This document shows positions 1-7,781 of a DNA stretch of 37,759 bases, one piece after another. The translations under genes were made by a program, and so were the position numbers. Position 1 is the stretch's first letter, and each line of letters opens with the position of its first letter. The DNA comes from an uncultured Holdemania sp. (lineage in GTDB: Bacteria; Bacillota_I; Bacilli_A; Erysipelotrichales; Erysipelotrichaceae): NCBI GenBank assembly GCA_947037125.1, contig CAMQTJ010000016.1, forward strand, positions 1 to 37,759, in the 5' to 3' direction. The notes beneath the pieces were generated by a model. The model ran no database searches. It was not told the origin of the DNA and saw only the letters and a list, made by a program, of their open reading frames with translations.

Positions 1-987
1 TGCACCATGCCATATTCCTGTCAAAATCCAGACACAAAGCAAATTTCTAACCATAATATCCTTTTTTTTAACCCTAGATCCACCTAATGGAAAGTACACA
101 TAACTCTTAAACCAATTTCCAAGTGAAATATGCCATCTTCTCCAAAATTCCGATATCGACTTTGATATATATGGGAAATTAAAGTTCTCTTCAAATTTAA
201 AACCGAACATAAGACCTAAACCTATTGCCATATCTGAATATGCAGAAAAATCAAAAAATATTTGAAATGTATATGCAATTGATCCCAACCAAGCAAGAGA
301 CACAGGAATTGGACCCAATTCAATAAAAGAATAAATTGAATCAGTAACAATTGCCATATTATTAGAAATAATTATTTTTTTTGCTAGTCCTGTTATAAAC
401 CGACAAAAACCAATTGAAAATTTATTAATTGATTCTTTTCTATATAATATTTGTTCCGCAACTGACTGATATCGTATTATTGGTCCTGCGATTAGCTGAG
501 GAAAAAATGAAATATACAAAGCTAAATTAAATATATTTTTCTGCGGATACGCATCTTCGCGATAAACGTCAATAACATAAGACATCGCTTGAAATGTAAA
601 AAATGAAATACCTATTGGCAACGCAATTTTAGGAATGAGCATGTTAACACCAAACCCATTATTTATGCTTTCAATCGTAAACGCTAAATACTTAAAAACA
701 AACAATATTCCAAGATTAGCTATTATCATTATCATTAAAATCATTTTTGATTCAAATTTTTTATTGTCTCTTTTTTTACGAGTACTTATAAGTAGCCCAA
801 GTATATAGTTAATTAAAATTGACATTAACATAATTAATACAAAAGAAGGTTCTCCCCAAGCGTAAAAAATTAGACTGAAAATTAGTAATATCATATTTTT
901 TGCGAAAATATTTTTAATAAAAATATAATATAATATTAAAATAGTTGGTAAAAAGCAGAATAAAAATATATTACTAGAAAATAACAT
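1..987 (-). CDS. MBOAT-family O-acyltransferase, AlgI-like (partial, C-terminus outside window)
   Basis: The frame is open from ATG at 987 to base 1, giving the first 329 residues. It is a polytopic membrane protein with the AlgI/PatA signature: a PIGISFFTFQ block, FFPQLIAGPI, DFSAYSDMAIGLG, an EFWRRWHISL segment with His286, and TGIWHGA with the conserved His327 at the very edge. The family moves acyl, usually acetyl, groups across the membrane onto extracellular polysaccharide. The ATG directly abuts the stop codon of the previous gene (988-990), and its ribosome binding site AAGGAGG lies inside that gene's last codons, so the two are translationally coupled. As the fourth gene of the cluster it probably decorates the glycan made by the synthase at 2082-4394. 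The acyl donor and substrate are inferred. About 130 C-terminal residues are missing. Confidence 0.9.
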   Translation of the reverse strand, partial: MLFSSNIFLFCFLPTILILYYIFIKNIFAKNMILLIFSLIFYAWGEPSFVLIMLMSILINYILGLLISTRKKRDNKKFESKMILMIMIIANLGILFVFKYLAFTIESINNGFGVNMLIPKIALPIGISFFTFQAMSYVIDVYREDAYPQKNIFNLALYISFFPQLIAGPIIRYQSVAEQILYRKESINKFSIGFCRFITGLAKKIIISNNMAIVTDSIYSFIELGPIPVSLAWLGSIAYTFQIFFDFSAYSDMAIGLGLMFGFKFEENFNFPYISKSISEFWRRWHISLGNWFKSYVYFPLGGSRVKKKDIMVRNLLCVWILTGIWHGA

Positions 988-2082
988 TTAGCTATCCTCC
1001 TTTTTTTTACTTGATAAATGATTCCAATAATAGTATAAGCAGCAAATAGCAATCGTCATAATAACCAATAATAATCTAATTAAATTAATATTGTTTCTGA
1101 TGTTTAAATAAAATAAAGAAGTTTTTTTCATAATTATTTCTTCAGGAGTTGTTATATTTACTATTTCACCATCAATATTAATGTAAGAATCTGTATTCTC
1201 TAACTCAAATTCTAAATCTATATCCAATGACAAAATATCATTCAGCCTAATTCTTAAAATTGCGTCTTTACTTTCAACCTTATTAGTAACTACAAGTCTT
1301 CCATTATTTGAAACAAACATTTTGTCATCATCTGATATTAATTGAAAGCTTACAGGTTGAATGTTTCCTGTTACCTGGTATTTAACTATATTTTCACCAA
1401 CTTTAGGTACATTAATTGAATTCTGTCCAACTACAGCAATATCATTGGCCTCAAAAAACATTTTTGTTTGGTCGTGAGTGTAGGCCGAAAGGCTATCGAA
1501 TTTGATCTTTTGTTCTAATCCATATTTTGTTTCGAGTGAAATTCCTAATGAAATTATATTTTCAAGATTTTTCATATATTCATCTGTTTTATCATTAGAA
1601 AGACTTGTGAATGGGACTAATAATTTACCACTAAAATTTTTAGGTATCACTATGTAATTGTCTTGTATTTTATTTGCTATATACTTATTTTGACTTTCAA
1701 ATATAACAATTGAATCGTCTTTACAGCTTACAGCTTCTCCTGCACTATTTTGCAAGTGGAGTTTCAATTTTATTTCTTCTTCACTATAATTAACAATATT
1801 TAGTTCAATGCCATCATATTTAGCTAAGTTTTTTTTCATATTTTGATGCAAATAAACAAATGCATTTTTTTCAAATGCTTCTATGCTGTATGTAGAATCT
1901 GACCCATCATTTTCTATATTTATATTTGTATTATTTTCAGTAATATCAAAATCTGTTTCGATTGGATGATTGATATTTTTTGCAACAACACTATCAACTA
2001 AATAAAAGTTTAAAAGAAAAAACCACACAAAACATAAAAATAATAATGTTATAGTCTCACTATAATTAATTCTTTTCTTCAT
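988..2082 (-). CDS. Membrane-anchored extracytoplasmic protein of the exopolysaccharide cluster (BcsB-like role possible)
   Basis: A 364-residue protein with an N-terminal hydrophobic segment (about residues 12-34), a long Asn/Ser/Asp-rich, beta-rich-looking region (about 35-325), a second hydrophobic segment (about 333-352) and a short basic tail. This topology puts most of it outside the cell, tethered at both ends. I recognise no catalytic motif. Its start overlaps the synthase stop by one base (2082), and its end abuts the acyltransferase start, so it is one translational unit with both. By position it could play the role of BcsB, the extracytoplasmic partner of bacterial cellulose synthases, but it is about half the usual BcsB length and I see no sequence signature proving this. 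Divergent Clostridia-type cellulose-like clusters carry comparable accessory proteins. The role is an inference from context. Confidence 0.7.
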   Translation of the reverse strand: MKKRINYSETITLLFLCFVWFFLLNFYLVDSVVAKNINHPIETDFDITENNTNINIENDGSDSTYSIEAFEKNAFVYLHQNMKKNLAKYDGIELNIVNYSEEEIKLKLHLQNSAGEAVSCKDDSIVIFESQNKYIANKIQDNYIVIPKNFSGKLLVPFTSLSNDKTDEYMKNLENIISLGISLETKYGLEQKIKFDSLSAYTHDQTKMFFEANDIAVVGQNSINVPKVGENIVKYQVTGNIQPVSFQLISDDDKMFVSNNGRLVVTNKVESKDAILRIRLNDILSLDIDLEFELENTDSYINIDGEIVNITTPEEIIMKKTSLFYLNIRNNINLIRLLLVIMTIAICCLYYYWNHLSSKKKEDS

Positions 2083-4394
2083 TATACGTACTCCATAATA
2101 TCAAATTCTTTAATTTCAGTTTCATCTTTTGTAATATCAATTGATGGTTTGCTTACTTTATTTTCATTAATCCACTGTATTATTGCAATTTTATTTTCTA
2201 CATTTTTTAAAAATTCCTCAATATTTGTTAATTTATATAATTCTACTTCATGACTTTTAACTATATTTGCTTTTTGCGCTTTTAATATAATTATATCATT
2301 AATTTTAATTTCAATATTTTCATTATATTGGCAATTAATTTTTTTGTTTACAGACAAGAATTGATAATTAAAATCAACCAAGTTAATTTTATTACCATGT
2401 CCATCTTCACAGTCATAATTAATATTAATACGTGGAGTAGTTCTTGAAAAATAAGTCGTTTTCTTCATTCTATATTGGATATTAACTTCTAAGTCTTCAT
2501 AAAAACCAAACGACCCTTCAATAGTTTCAGGATGTGTTGGATTTCTATCATGAACAATCAAATACCATGAATCAAGCATATTATCTTTTATTTCATCAAT
2601 TTCACAGGCATATTTCCACTTATTATCTAGTTCTATAACTTGCACTATTTTTGCTGTAAATTCACTACTATAACTACCATTTTCAAACACCATATTTATT
2701 TTAGTGAAAAATGGAATATCAGGATTAATATAAATTGGATTTTCTAAAATAAATGAAAAGCCTTTTTCCGATATATCATCAGTTTTACATTTTAAATTTA
2801 AACTATCTTGAGATATATTCATATCTAGATTTGCTTTAAACCGTTCAAATCTTCTTAACTGTTTTCTGCTTAATAGGAAAAATAAAGCCATCAATAAATT
2901 AAATAAATTACCAATTAACCAAAATAAAGCTACAAGGTATTCAATACTTTCAGTTGAAATTATTTGCCACAAAGTATTAATAATTCCTATAAAAGATAAA
3001 GAAGCAAAAATAATAAATGGTAAGGACAGCCATAAACGATATTTACTATCATCTTGTTGATTCCTAGTTTTTTTTGTGACAGAAAACTTATTTTTTGAAA
3101 TACAAAATGTTTCTAATATAACACATAACATTAAAGGCGGAAATAATATAGTTTCATAAATATTTGTCCATCTCGTATTTCTTATATTTCCTGAAAACTT
3201 TTTAAGACAGTAACCTGTTAGTACATATGATGGTAGCCATAATATAATAATTTCTATAAAGCTACACTCCAAGATTTGAATACCAAAAACAGCATAAAGA
3301 ATAGGACATAAAATATAAATAAAACGCTTAATACTACCATACCAATATGTAACAGAGGCAAAATAGCTCAATTTTTGACCTATACTAAGACCTTTTAGAA
3401 ATAATAAATTAACTCTTCTAGCCGTTTGTATGCATCCTCTTGACCAACGCTCCCTTTGCTTAATAAGACTTCTCATATCATCAGGGGACAGACCTGATGC
3501 ATGAATATCTTTTAATGCATAACAAGTATATTTCTTACTTTGAATTAACATTCCCGTAGCAAAATCTTCTGTGATAGAGTTTGTGTAAAATCCGCCTACT
3601 TCTTCTAATGCCTCGCGCGAAATAACAGTATTACTACCGCCGTATATTACAGTGTTATTAGCATTTCTTGCACTTTGTATATCTCTATAAAAATAATCTT
3701 GTTCATTAGGAATTCGATTTTCAGAGTACAAATTATATTGAAATAAATCCGTATTGTAAAAACTTTGAGGTGTTTGCACAAATCCTATTTTCGGATTAAT
3801 TTCTTTTATTCCATTTTTTTTACATTGTTCATTTTTCAAAAAATATGGTACTGTAGCAAGTAAAAAATCATGCATAGGAATCATATCAGCATCTAATGTT
3901 GCAATAAGTGGAGAACTCGAATATTTCATAGCATTATTCAAATTACCAGCTTTTGCACCCTCATTATCTTCTCTTGTGATATAATTTATTCCATATTTTT
4001 CTGCTAAAACTTTCATTTCACTTCGATTCCCATCATCACATAAAAAGATATTTACTTTTTCTTTATCAGGATAGTGAAGATGTATACAGGCATTAATAGT
4101 TTTTCTAACCAACTCTAATGGTTCATTATAAGTTGCAATAAAAATATCAACTGCAGGAAACAATTCTTTATCAATTTCTGGTACTTTCGGCACTTCTTGC
4201 TTAACTAACCCAAAAAAGTTAACGAATAACTCTATTAAACCAACTATTTCTACAATTAGTAAAGCCATTGCGAAAAATAAAGATATAAAACCTTTACCTT
4301 TTGGTATTGTAAAAAATATTCTCCACACTATATAAACTATATTAACTATTATTGTTGCAATTAGTAGAATTTTTTTTGAATCGAATTTTTTCAT
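2082..4394 (-). CDS. Cellulose-synthase-like processive glycosyltransferase (GT2) with C-terminal PilZ region
   Basis: A 770-residue membrane protein. Two membrane segments (about 8-30 and 36-64) precede a GT2 domain with all processive-synthase motifs: DDG (120-122), DAD (168-170), FVQTPQ (205-210), TED (275-277) and QRERW (313-317). Further membrane segments lie at about 340-375, 378-398, 415-432, 455-478 and 484-508. A PilZ domain follows, with RKQLR (510-514) and DISEKG (540-545), matching the RxxxR and [D/N]xSxxG c-di-GMP contacts known from BcsA. A further beta-rich region (about 611-750) begins with another RxxxR (RTTPR) but has no DxSxxG. The sugar donor is probably UDP-glucose, as in cellulose synthases, but this is not provable from motifs. 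It lies downstream of the AbrB-type regulator (50-bp gap). Product: an extracellular beta-glucan-like polymer controlled by c-di-GMP. Confidence 0.92.
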   Translation of the reverse strand: MKKFDSKKILLIATIIVNIVYIVWRIFFTIPKGKGFISLFFAMALLIVEIVGLIELFVNFFGLVKQEVPKVPEIDKELFPAVDIFIATYNEPLELVRKTINACIHLHYPDKEKVNIFLCDDGNRSEMKVLAEKYGINYITREDNEGAKAGNLNNAMKYSSSPLIATLDADMIPMHDFLLATVPYFLKNEQCKKNGIKEINPKIGFVQTPQSFYNTDLFQYNLYSENRIPNEQDYFYRDIQSARNANNTVIYGGSNTVISREALEEVGGFYTNSITEDFATGMLIQSKKYTCYALKDIHASGLSPDDMRSLIKQRERWSRGCIQTARRVNLLFLKGLSIGQKLSYFASVTYWYGSIKRFIYILCPILYAVFGIQILECSFIEIIILWLPSYVLTGYCLKKFSGNIRNTRWTNIYETILFPPLMLCVILETFCISKNKFSVTKKTRNQQDDSKYRLWLSLPFIIFASLSFIGIINTLWQIISTESIEYLVALFWLIGNLFNLLMALFFLLSRKQLRRFERFKANLDMNISQDSLNLKCKTDDISEKGFSFILENPIYINPDIPFFTKINMVFENGSYSSEFTAKIVQVIELDNKWKYACEIDEIKDNMLDSWYLIVHDRNPTHPETIEGSFGFYEDLEVNIQYRMKKTTYFSRTTPRININYDCEDGHGNKINLVDFNYQFLSVNKKINCQYNENIEIKINDIIILKAQKANIVKSHEVELYKLTNIEEFLKNVENKIAIIQWINENKVSKPSIDITKDETEIKEFDIMEYV

Positions 4395-4444
4395 AAGTAT
4401 TACATCCCCATATTTATTATTACGATAACCTAAGCTTTTAATAG

Positions 4445-4960
4445 TTAGCTAACAAAAGCAACCAAAGAATCTATTATACTATTACTACTATCTGTTAGGC
4501 TTGATTCTTCATTATTATCTACAATAACTAATGATCCTTGTTCCATTGAAATAATTCGCTTTACAATAAATTTTTTACTTGAATCAAATAAATAAATTTT
4601 CTCATTTTCATTTGCATATATATAATCTTCTTTTAAGATACCCATTTTAATTACTTGTTTAGATAATTTTTTACTTATACAAAAATCTTTGTCTTTACTA
4701 CTTTCTAAATTAGTCAAGTTGTGATTTTTCTCGTAATAACAACATCTAAATCCTGTTTTTTCTTGTATAATTTTACAAAGTTTATTTACCGTTTGGATTT
4801 TTTCATTCATTAATTCAACTTTTCTAAAACACAATGAATTTTCATTTATGTAAATCTCTAAATCATCACCATAATCAATATCAAACTTATCTCTAAAATG
4901 TTTAGGTATAACTATTCTTCCTACTTGATCTACTTTTCTTATAACTCCTGTATTATTCAT
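4445..4960 (-). CDS. AbrB/SpoVT-family transcriptional regulator
   Basis: 171 residues. Residues 1-50 are a SpoVT/AbrB swapped-hairpin DNA-binding domain, with the typical order GxIRKVDQxGRIVIPK, FRxxFxIxxGDDLEI and a following beta strand. The remaining 120 residues resemble the length and layout of the GAF-like sensory half of SpoVT-type proteins and hold several cysteines (CCYYE near residue 75). The start is supported by AAAGGAG a few bases upstream of ATG at 4960. It is the first intact gene of the minus-strand run into the polysaccharide synthase, 50 bp upstream of it, so it is likely a local regulator of that cluster and perhaps of itself. The ligand is unknown. Proteins of this shape often act at the switch between growth and stationary phase; that is family knowledge, not seen here. 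Confidence 0.85.
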   Translation of the reverse strand: MNNTGVIRKVDQVGRIVIPKHFRDKFDIDYGDDLEIYINENSLCFRKVELMNEKIQTVNKLCKIIQEKTGFRCCYYEKNHNLTNLESSKDKDFCISKKLSKQVIKMGILKEDYIYANENEKIYLFDSSKKFIVKRIISMEQGSLVIVDNNEESSLTDSSNSIIDSLVAFVS

Positions 4961-5007
4961 TTTTTCTCCTTTAGTTTATTTGGTCTTTAAATTAAACAAA
5001 AAAATTG

Positions 5008-5320
5008 CTATATCACATTAGCCTTTTCTTTTATATAATCATTATAATAATCATTATAATCATTGCTCTTTACAATTTCGATTAAATTACATCTCACTGT
5101 TAATCTTTTTGTTGCACTTAAAATTACATGTGAATAATGTTAAGCCAGAATTACCATCAATCATTTCTTAAACATCATCCGCTGATATTCTGACAAACTC
5201 TGTAACTTCATACTACTATAATAAGCTTTTTTCATCTTCATTATTATTGTAATTATATATGCAAGCAATACTAACAAAAAAATCCGATAAATAATAAATT
5301 AAACTTTTAACATTTTTCAT
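5008..5320 (-). pseudogene. Decayed sortase gene (class B-like): N-terminal anchor plus catalytic C-terminus
   Basis: An ATG at 5320, six bases after GGAG, opens a 34-codon frame (5216-5320) ending in two stops. It has a hydrophobic stretch and a polar YNYNNNEDEK tail, like a sortase signal anchor. The same frame continues through the stops into YEVTEFVRISADDV, another stop, then MIDGNSGLTLFTC, which matches the sortase strand ending in the catalytic Cys (TLxTC). After a one-base frame shift it reads SATKRLTVRCNLIEI, matching the strand with the catalytic Arg, and ends at 5008. The whole relic is about 313 bp against roughly 650-750 bp for a complete class B sortase, so most of the middle is deleted. 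Inactive. The class assignment rests on the TKR-hydrophobic pattern and is tentative. Confidence 0.65.
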
Positions 5321-5430
5321 ATTTCACTCCGTTTTTTTCTTGTAAATTTGTTTTTGTGAATTTTATTTCTTGTTAAAATAAGTATTATCACATTTATAAT
5401 AACAGTTAGTTATGACTAAACAATACCAAT

Positions 5431-5460
5431 TGTTGTGAATAAAGGTTTTAATGTTGTAAA
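5431..5460 (+). promoter_or_regulatory. Direct repeat, candidate LytTR operator
   Basis: TGTTGTGAA (5431-5439) and TGTTGTAAA (5452-5460) are nine-base direct repeats, both followed by T, whose starts are 21 bases apart, two helical turns. AgrA-type LytTR regulators bind pairs of nine-base direct repeats with a 12-13 base gap, and here the gap is 12. The second repeat ends three bases before a TTGACA (5464-5469), the usual place for an activator site. The bases fit the AgrA consensus only loosely, so autoregulation of the downstream LytTR gene is a proposal. Confidence 0.4.
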
Positions 5461-5463
5461 TTA

Positions 5464-5541
5464 TTGACAATTTTATGCTTTTATTTTTTTATTTAATTAA
5501 AATGTTTATCTGTTGCTTTTTGTATTAATTTTATGTAGAAT
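5464..5541 (+). promoter_or_regulatory. Candidate promoters for the LytTR response regulator
   Basis: Two sigma-A-like candidates. One is TTGACA (5464-5469), a 17-base gap, then the weak TTTTAT (5487-5492). The other is TTGCTT (5513-5518), a 17-base gap, then TAGAAT (5536-5541). The first lies against the direct repeats and has a poor -10, as expected for an activated promoter. The second is better balanced and gives a leader of about 55 bases. In that leader CTGATTT and AAATCAG (5557-5584) can pair just upstream of the ribosome binding site. Confidence 0.4.
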
Positions 5542-5603
5542 AAGGATATATTTTTTCTGATTTTTATTTTACTCTTTAAATCAGGAATTTGGAGGAAATA
5601 ATT

Positions 5604-6329
5604 ATGCTAACCATATATTTATGTGACGATGATCATATTACGGCAAAAAAATATAGTGAAAAAATTACTGATATATTTTCGAAAAATGGAATCATTAACA
5701 CAATTCATAACTTTGTAAGTGGAGATGATTTAATAAGATTTCACATAAATCAACAAAATAGTCCTGATATATTATTTCTCGATATTGAAATGGATAAAAT
5801 GAACGGAATAGCCGTTGCAAAAAAATTAAGATCTTTAAATTTTGTAGGTATTATTGTATTCCTAACCTCATCTAAAGATTATTTGCTAGATTCATTCGAT
5901 GTTGATGCTATGCATTATATTATTAAAGGTCACACAACGCCTGATAAATTTCAAGAAATTATTTTAAAAGCTGCTAATTTATGTTCTAAAAAAATAAGTC
6001 AAACTTTCGTTTGTGAAAGTAAAGGTACTATAAAAAATATACCAATTGATAATATAAGTCATTTTGAAATCACTAATCGAATTGTTACAGTATTTTTCTG
6101 TAACGAGCAATTTAAATTTTATAGCACATTAGATAAAATATTAGAAAACATTAATAGTCTGGACTTTATAAGGTGTCACAGATCATTTTTAGTTAATATG
6201 AAATACATAAAATCTATCAAAAAAGATTATTTACTTACTAACGATAATCATAATATCCCCATTGGGATACGATATAGTGAGGAAATGAAAAAAAAGTTTT
6301 CAAAACATCATTCGTCATTTTTACTTTAA
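5604..6329 (+). CDS. LytTR-type response regulator (AgrA-like)
   Basis: I place the start at ATG 5604, eight bases after GGAGG (5591-5595). The longer frame from TTG 5589 starts upstream of that site. This gives 241 residues. The receiver domain (1-120) has the acidic triad DDD (8-10), phospho-acceptor Asp60 in LFLDIEM, and a late conserved Lys in IIKG. The C-terminal LytTR DNA-binding domain (about 138-236) has the typical FIRCHRSFLVN motif and IPIG. Such proteins are cytoplasmic activators phosphorylated by HPK10-type kinases, usually in peptide quorum-sensing or bacteriocin circuits. Its likely partner kinase lies convergently at 6411-7769. No agrB-like protease and no convincing peptide precursor gene are in the window, so the signal is unknown. 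Confidence 0.88.
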   Translation: MLTIYLCDDDHITAKKYSEKITDIFSKNGIINTIHNFVSGDDLIRFHINQQNSPDILFLDIEMDKMNGIAVAKKLRSLNFVGIIVFLTSSKDYLLDSFDVDAMHYIIKGHTTPDKFQEIILKAANLCSKKISQTFVCESKGTIKNIPIDNISHFEITNRIVTVFFCNEQFKFYSTLDKILENINSLDFIRCHRSFLVNMKYIKSIKKDYLLTNDNHNIPIGIRYSEEMKKKFSKHHSSFLL

Positions 6330-6340
6330 ATATTGATTAA

Positions 6341-6378
6341 AAAAAAGATGTAACCTAGATATTGGTTACACCTTTTTT
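6341..6378. terminator. Bidirectional terminator between the convergent response regulator and kinase genes
   Basis: A-run plus GATGTAACC (6341-6355) pairs with GGTTACACC plus T-run (6364-6378): 14 of 15 positions pair, with an eight-base loop. The A-run and T-run flanks give a U-tract in either direction, so it serves both genes. Confidence 0.85.
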
Positions 6379-6410
6379 GTTATCATTGTATTTTTATACT
6401 TGTATTTATA

Positions 6411-7769
6411 TTATTCAATAATAGGTAAATGTATACTTGTAATAAACTCATTATCATCCCAATTATATTCAATAATGCCATCATATTTTTCTATAGTTTC
6501 ACTTATATATCTTGTTCCATACCCATGTTCATACTGATTATCTTTTGTTGTAACCAAATGTTTATTAATTATTTTTACATTTCCATCAAAAGAATTTTTA
6601 ATCACTATGGTATTCCATTTTTCATTTATATTTGACTCTACTTTTATATACCTTAATTTTTCGTCAATTTTGATGCAAGCTTCTATACAATTTCCAAAGA
6701 TATTAGTAAATAATCTACATATTTCTAAATCTTCAATTTTAATCTTTTCACTGTAATTAACGACTGCTTCAAATTTTATATTTTTTTCAAGTGAATATAT
6801 GTATGTATCGTAAATAATAGATTGAATAATTACATTGTTTGAAAATTCTCTATAAGTCTCAAAATATTTTTCACCTACATTATTGGTCTGTCGCAAGATT
6901 TTATTAAGTTCATCATATTTTTCATTTTCTACTAGTCTATTCATAATATTAATTAAATTATTAAAATCATGTTTAAACTTCTTAACTTCAACTATTTGTT
7001 TACTTTGTGCTTTATAGTTAACCATCAAAACTTTCATTTGTTCAGCAATTACTTTATATTGTATATCATCATAATAATTATAACTTGTTGTTATTACATT
7101 ATACAAAACTATTCTATATGAAATAATTAAGGAAATCGTTAAAGCTAAATGATACGCATTCATATACATTGAATCGATCCCTTGGTATTTTAAATAACTT
7201 ATATAATAAAATAAAATAATTATTATTTGAAATGAAATTAATCCTGTCGCATTTTTTCTAAAATAAATAAAGCGATTCCATTCTGCTACTCCTATTGATT
7301 TTATATTGAATATATAAAGAGCTATAATCGTTAAAATAAATACAAAAATAATTCTAACTATATTTAGTTCTACAGTATATTGCATAATATTTCGATTAAA
7401 TAGCACTTCTATCACTACTTGACCGATTGAGTCACATATAATTAAGATAATTAAAAAATCATTTGCTAGTAAAGCAGATAATTGAAATTTTATTATATAA
7501 AGATGTCTATACAAAAAAATTAAAGCAAAGATAACAGCAATAAAACCAAAACTTCCATAATCTACAAAAAAACAGCTTAAATACACAGTAAACCCAAATA
7601 CTAAAAACTTTAGAAAATTACTTAGTTCGCTTTTTTTTGATTTTAAAATTTTATTATAGTGCCGGATTTTTAAAAAGCAATACCATGTTAAAGTCATTAA
7701 TAATATAACATTTAAAATGTATAATAACCATCCATTTATATGTACTAATTCAATTAACTCATTTATCAT
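6411..7769 (-). CDS. AgrC-like sensor histidine kinase (HPK10 type)
   Basis: The frame opens at GTG 7781, but ATG 7769 is preceded by GAGG six bases upstream, so I use it: 452 residues. The N-terminal half holds about six membrane segments (roughly 12-33, 52-70, 72-90, 100-124, 138-156, 176-194, with another near 205-225), as in peptide-sensing AgrC/ComD proteins. A short linker leads to the phospho-acceptor motif KKFKHDFNN with His267. The ATPase domain has an N-box (FTNIFGNCIEAC) and a G-box (GYGTRYI), and lacks the classic D-box spacing, as HPK10 kinases do. It is convergent with the LytTR regulator at 5604-6329, an unusual layout, since agrC and agrA are normally co-directional. Their pairing is inferred from adjacency and family match. 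Confidence 0.87.
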   Translation of the reverse strand: MINELIELVHINGWLLYILNVILLMTLTWYCFLKIRHYNKILKSKKSELSNFLKFLVFGFTVYLSCFFVDYGSFGFIAVIFALIFLYRHLYIIKFQLSALLANDFLIILIICDSIGQVVIEVLFNRNIMQYTVELNIVRIIFVFILTIIALYIFNIKSIGVAEWNRFIYFRKNATGLISFQIIIILFYYISYLKYQGIDSMYMNAYHLALTISLIISYRIVLYNVITTSYNYYDDIQYKVIAEQMKVLMVNYKAQSKQIVEVKKFKHDFNNLINIMNRLVENEKYDELNKILRQTNNVGEKYFETYREFSNNVIIQSIIYDTYIYSLEKNIKFEAVVNYSEKIKIEDLEICRLFTNIFGNCIEACIKIDEKLRYIKVESNINEKWNTIVIKNSFDGNVKIINKHLVTTKDNQYEHGYGTRYISETIEKYDGIIEYNWDDNEFITSIHLPIIE

Positions 7770-7781
7770 ATAGGTCCTCAC

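Noticed and set aside
5216-5320. A 34-residue AgrD-like cyclic peptide precursor next to the agrA/agrC-like genes
   Set aside because: Its frame continues past the stops into sortase-like sequence, no agrB is nearby, and the peptide fits a sortase signal anchor equally well. Kept only as part of the sortase pseudogene.
5589-5603. Upstream TTG start for the LytTR regulator
   Set aside because: It lies just before and overlaps the GGAGG ribosome binding site that serves ATG 5604.
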